Source: an uncultured Sphingomonadales bacterium
GTDB lineage: Bacteria > Pseudomonadota > Alphaproteobacteria > Sphingomonadales > Sphingomonadaceae
Assembly: GCA_903868655.1 (NCBI GenBank)
Contig: CAIPWG010000310.1
Span: forward strand, 1 to 8,078
Reading direction: 5' to 3'
Length of the DNA stretch: 8,078 nucleotides
Shown in pieces: positions 6,659 through 8,078 of this stretch. The translations under genes and the position numbers were made by a program. The notes beneath the pieces were generated by a model. That model worked only from the letters and a program-made list of their open reading frames with translations, was not told the origin of the DNA and did not search any database. Each line of letters starts with the position of its first letter. Position 1 is the first letter of the stretch.

Positions 6659-6664
6659 ATTATA
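6659..6664 (-). promoter_or_regulatory. Candidate -10 box of the dehydrogenase operon
   Basis: The minus strand reads GGTATAATACG, a perfect TATAAT hexamer in a GC-rich setting, with the box itself inside the palindrome GTATTATAC (6657-6665). At 16-18 bases upstream there is no recognisable -35 (ATAGAT at 17), so it may depend on an activator or may be chance. The leader would be about 218 bases. Confidence 0.3.
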
Positions 6665-6846
6665 CCGCCGAGCCGACTGTGATCTATGGCGGGTGGGGCC
6701 GCAAACTGCGTGTCACACATCGGCATTGACACAACCACACTGGTATCGGCAACAAGCTGGCAACACATACTGCTGCGCGCGGGGGCGCAAAGCGCGGCGG
6801 AAAAGCGCTGCCTGGGGATAAAAAGCGCGTTTTTGGGGAACCACGT

Positions 6847-8078
6847 TTGGGAAAGCAAATACCTCGCGCAGGGCACGGCGAGCCACAGCCATCGGCTGCC
6901 GACCCGAGCGCATCGTTTGCACAAGCTATTGAGCGGGCGCGCTATTTATTGGATCGGGCGCCCAGTCTGGCCGAGGAACAGGCGCGCGAAATCCTGATTG
7001 TAGTGCCCCACAATGGTGAGGCACACATGCTGCGTGGCCTTGCGTTGATGGCGATGCATCGGCTGGATGAGGCACGCGAAGCATTGCATGAGGCGGTCCG
7101 CCGCAATCCTGACAGTTATGATGCGTGGCGCGCGCTGGCCGATGTTTTGGTCCTGCTGGGCGATTCAGGTGGCGCAGACTATGCCCATGCGCAGCAACTG
7201 CGCTGTCAGGTTGTGGATCCGCAATTGCAGGCGGCGGCGGTGGCCTTGTGCCGGAACGATATTCCGTTTGCCGAACGTGCGCTCAAACAATTTCTCAAGC
7301 AGTACCCGACAGACATTGCAGCAATCCGGATGCTGGCCGAAGTGGCCGGCCGGATCGGGCGGTACCGGGATTCGATTGTCCTGTTGGAGCGCGCGCTGGA
7401 ACTGGCGCCGCAATTTGATCCCGCGCGCTACAATCTGGCGACCGCGCTCTATCGATTTGGCGAAAATGGCAAGGCGATTGAACAGCTTGACGTGCTGCTG
7501 CAAAAGCAACCGCGCAACAGCAGCTATCGCAATCTGGCTGCCGCCGCATTGGGCCGGATCGGTGATGTTGCGGCATCAATCGAACATTATGAATATCTGG
7601 TCGAGCGCCATCCAGCCGCATCCAAGATCTGGCTCAGTTTCGGCCATGCGCTGAAAACCGTCGGACGTCAGGCCGATAGCGTCGAAGCCTACCGGCGCTG
7701 TATCGCATTGGAACCGGGCTTTGGCGAAGCCTGGTGGAGCCTCGCCAATCTCAAGACCGTCTCGCTGGATGCCGCTGATATTGCAGCAATGACCGCAGCA
7801 CTGGCGCATGACACGGCATCGTTGACCGCAGAAGACCGCTACCATCTCTATTTCGCGCTCGGCAAGGCACACGAAGACCTGGGCCAGGACGATGCCGCAT
7901 TTGCGGCTTACTCCGAAGCCAATCGTCTGCGTCGCGCCGAGATTCATTATGATGCCGATGCCACCACCAATCTGGTCGACAGGTCGCAAGCCGTTCTGAC
8001 CCCGGCACTGTTTGCCGGGTGGACGGGCGGAGGGTGCGCCGCATCCGATCCTATCTTTATCGTCGGCATGCCGCGCGC
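6847..8078 (+). CDS. TPR-repeat sulfotransferase family protein (5' part, cut by window end)
   Basis: The frame is open from 6730 to the end of the window; 410 complete codons are visible if it starts at the TTG at 6847. The N-terminal part is a helical array with six or seven tetratricopeptide units, for example residues 59-88, 158-188, 192-222, 227-257, 260-290 and 331-361, several ending in the typical LxP or HP turn. The last residues, PIFIVGMPR (402-410), match the start of the 5'-phosphosulfate-binding loop of the sulfotransferase domain, which normally continues [AS]G[ST]TL. The catalytic domain therefore lies beyond the window. The family may transfer sulfate from PAPS, but the acceptor is unknown. 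Start choice: the first in-frame ATG (7027) falls inside the first TPR, so it would remove conserved sequence. TTG 6847 has GGGGA 7 bases upstream. It is divergent from the dehydrogenase operon; a functional link is not evident. Confidence 0.85.
   Translation, partial: MGKQIPRAGHGEPQPSAADPSASFAQAIERARYLLDRAPSLAEEQAREILIVVPHNGEAHMLRGLALMAMHRLDEAREALHEAVRRNPDSYDAWRALADVLVLLGDSGGADYAHAQQLRCQVVDPQLQAAAVALCRNDIPFAERALKQFLKQYPTDIAAIRMLAEVAGRIGRYRDSIVLLERALELAPQFDPARYNLATALYRFGENGKAIEQLDVLLQKQPRNSSYRNLAAAALGRIGDVAASIEHYEYLVERHPAASKIWLSFGHALKTVGRQADSVEAYRRCIALEPGFGEAWWSLANLKTVSLDAADIAAMTAALAHDTASLTAEDRYHLYFALGKAHEDLGQDDAAFAAYSEANRLRRAEIHYDADATTNLVDRSQAVLTPALFAGWTGGGCAASDPIFIVGMPR

Larger units (their letters stand above)
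6435..6846. other. Divergent intergenic region with candidate control elements
   Basis: There is no credible gene in these 412 bases; frames here are short and unlike known proteins. The region lies between the minus-strand dehydrogenase operon and the plus-strand TPR gene, so it should hold both promoters. Visible elements are a GC-alternating hairpin at 6450-6474 in the dehydrogenase leader, two short palindromes (6633-6645 and 6657-6665), a perfect minus-strand TATAAT at 6664-6659, and a plus-strand TTGACA at 6726-6731 without a good -10 at 16-19 bases. No regulator gene lies next to it in this window. Confidence 0.6.

Noticed and set aside
5325..6821. Long plus-strand frame of 498 residues opposite the first dehydrogenase
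   Set aside because: It is antisense to a well-supported acyl-CoA dehydrogenase, has no domain pattern, and runs out into non-coding DNA.
6484..6924. Minus-strand frame of 146 residues in the divergent intergenic region
   Set aside because: It has a Cys/Arg-rich composition, no domain, and overlaps the start of the TPR gene. No ribosome-binding site was convincing.
7067..7654. Plus-strand frame of 195 residues and minus-strand frames within the TPR gene
   Set aside because: They are Trp-, Arg- or Cys-rich, with no repeat pattern. The overlapping plus-strand frame starting upstream gives clear TPR units and a sulfotransferase motif.
1..8078. CRISPR array, tRNA or rRNA genes, transposase or phage genes
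   Set aside because: No regularly spaced repeats, cloverleaf-like segments or relevant protein motifs were seen on either strand.

Overview
The base composition (roughly 60% GC over almost the whole window), start contexts and protein styles suggest an alphaproteobacterium, most likely a sphingomonad (Novosphingobium/Sphingobium/Sphingopyxis type). This is an inference from protein resemblance; no marker gene is present.

Layout. Positions 1 to about 232 are AT-rich (about 35% GC) with no gene on either strand, apart from the last codons of the first gene. Then come five minus-strand genes in three blocks. Read in the direction of transcription, from right to left, these are: (i) two adjacent acyl-CoA dehydrogenases (6434-5238 and 5232-4120, 5 bases apart), closed by a strong intrinsic terminator at 4097-4062; (ii) a single gene for a small exported, basic, His-rich protein (3954-3625), followed by its own hairpin at 3609-3577; (iii) a thiamine-diphosphate enzyme of the acetolactate synthase/benzoylformate decarboxylase type (3498-1948), followed after 38 bases by an AMP-forming acyl-CoA synthetase (1909-191). 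A 412-base divergent intergenic region (6435-6846) separates these from a plus-strand gene for a TPR-sulfotransferase protein that runs off the right end.

How the genes fit together. An acyl-CoA synthetase, two acyl-CoA dehydrogenases and a ThDP lyase/decarboxylase form a catabolic set: a carboxylic acid is activated to its CoA thioester and then alpha,beta-desaturated, and the ThDP enzyme cleaves or joins a 2-oxo acid type intermediate. The substrate cannot be read from the sequence.

The two dehydrogenases look like complementary halves of one heteromeric enzyme. The first keeps the SEPGAGSD motif and a helix-G Glu; the second keeps the RxQFG and QxHGGxG motifs and lacks a Glu at both usual catalytic positions. 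This is the most interesting functional signal here. The other main signal is the abrupt composition break at about 232, which gives the synthetase an unusual C-terminal tail. I see no CRISPR array, tRNA, rRNA, transposase or phage gene.
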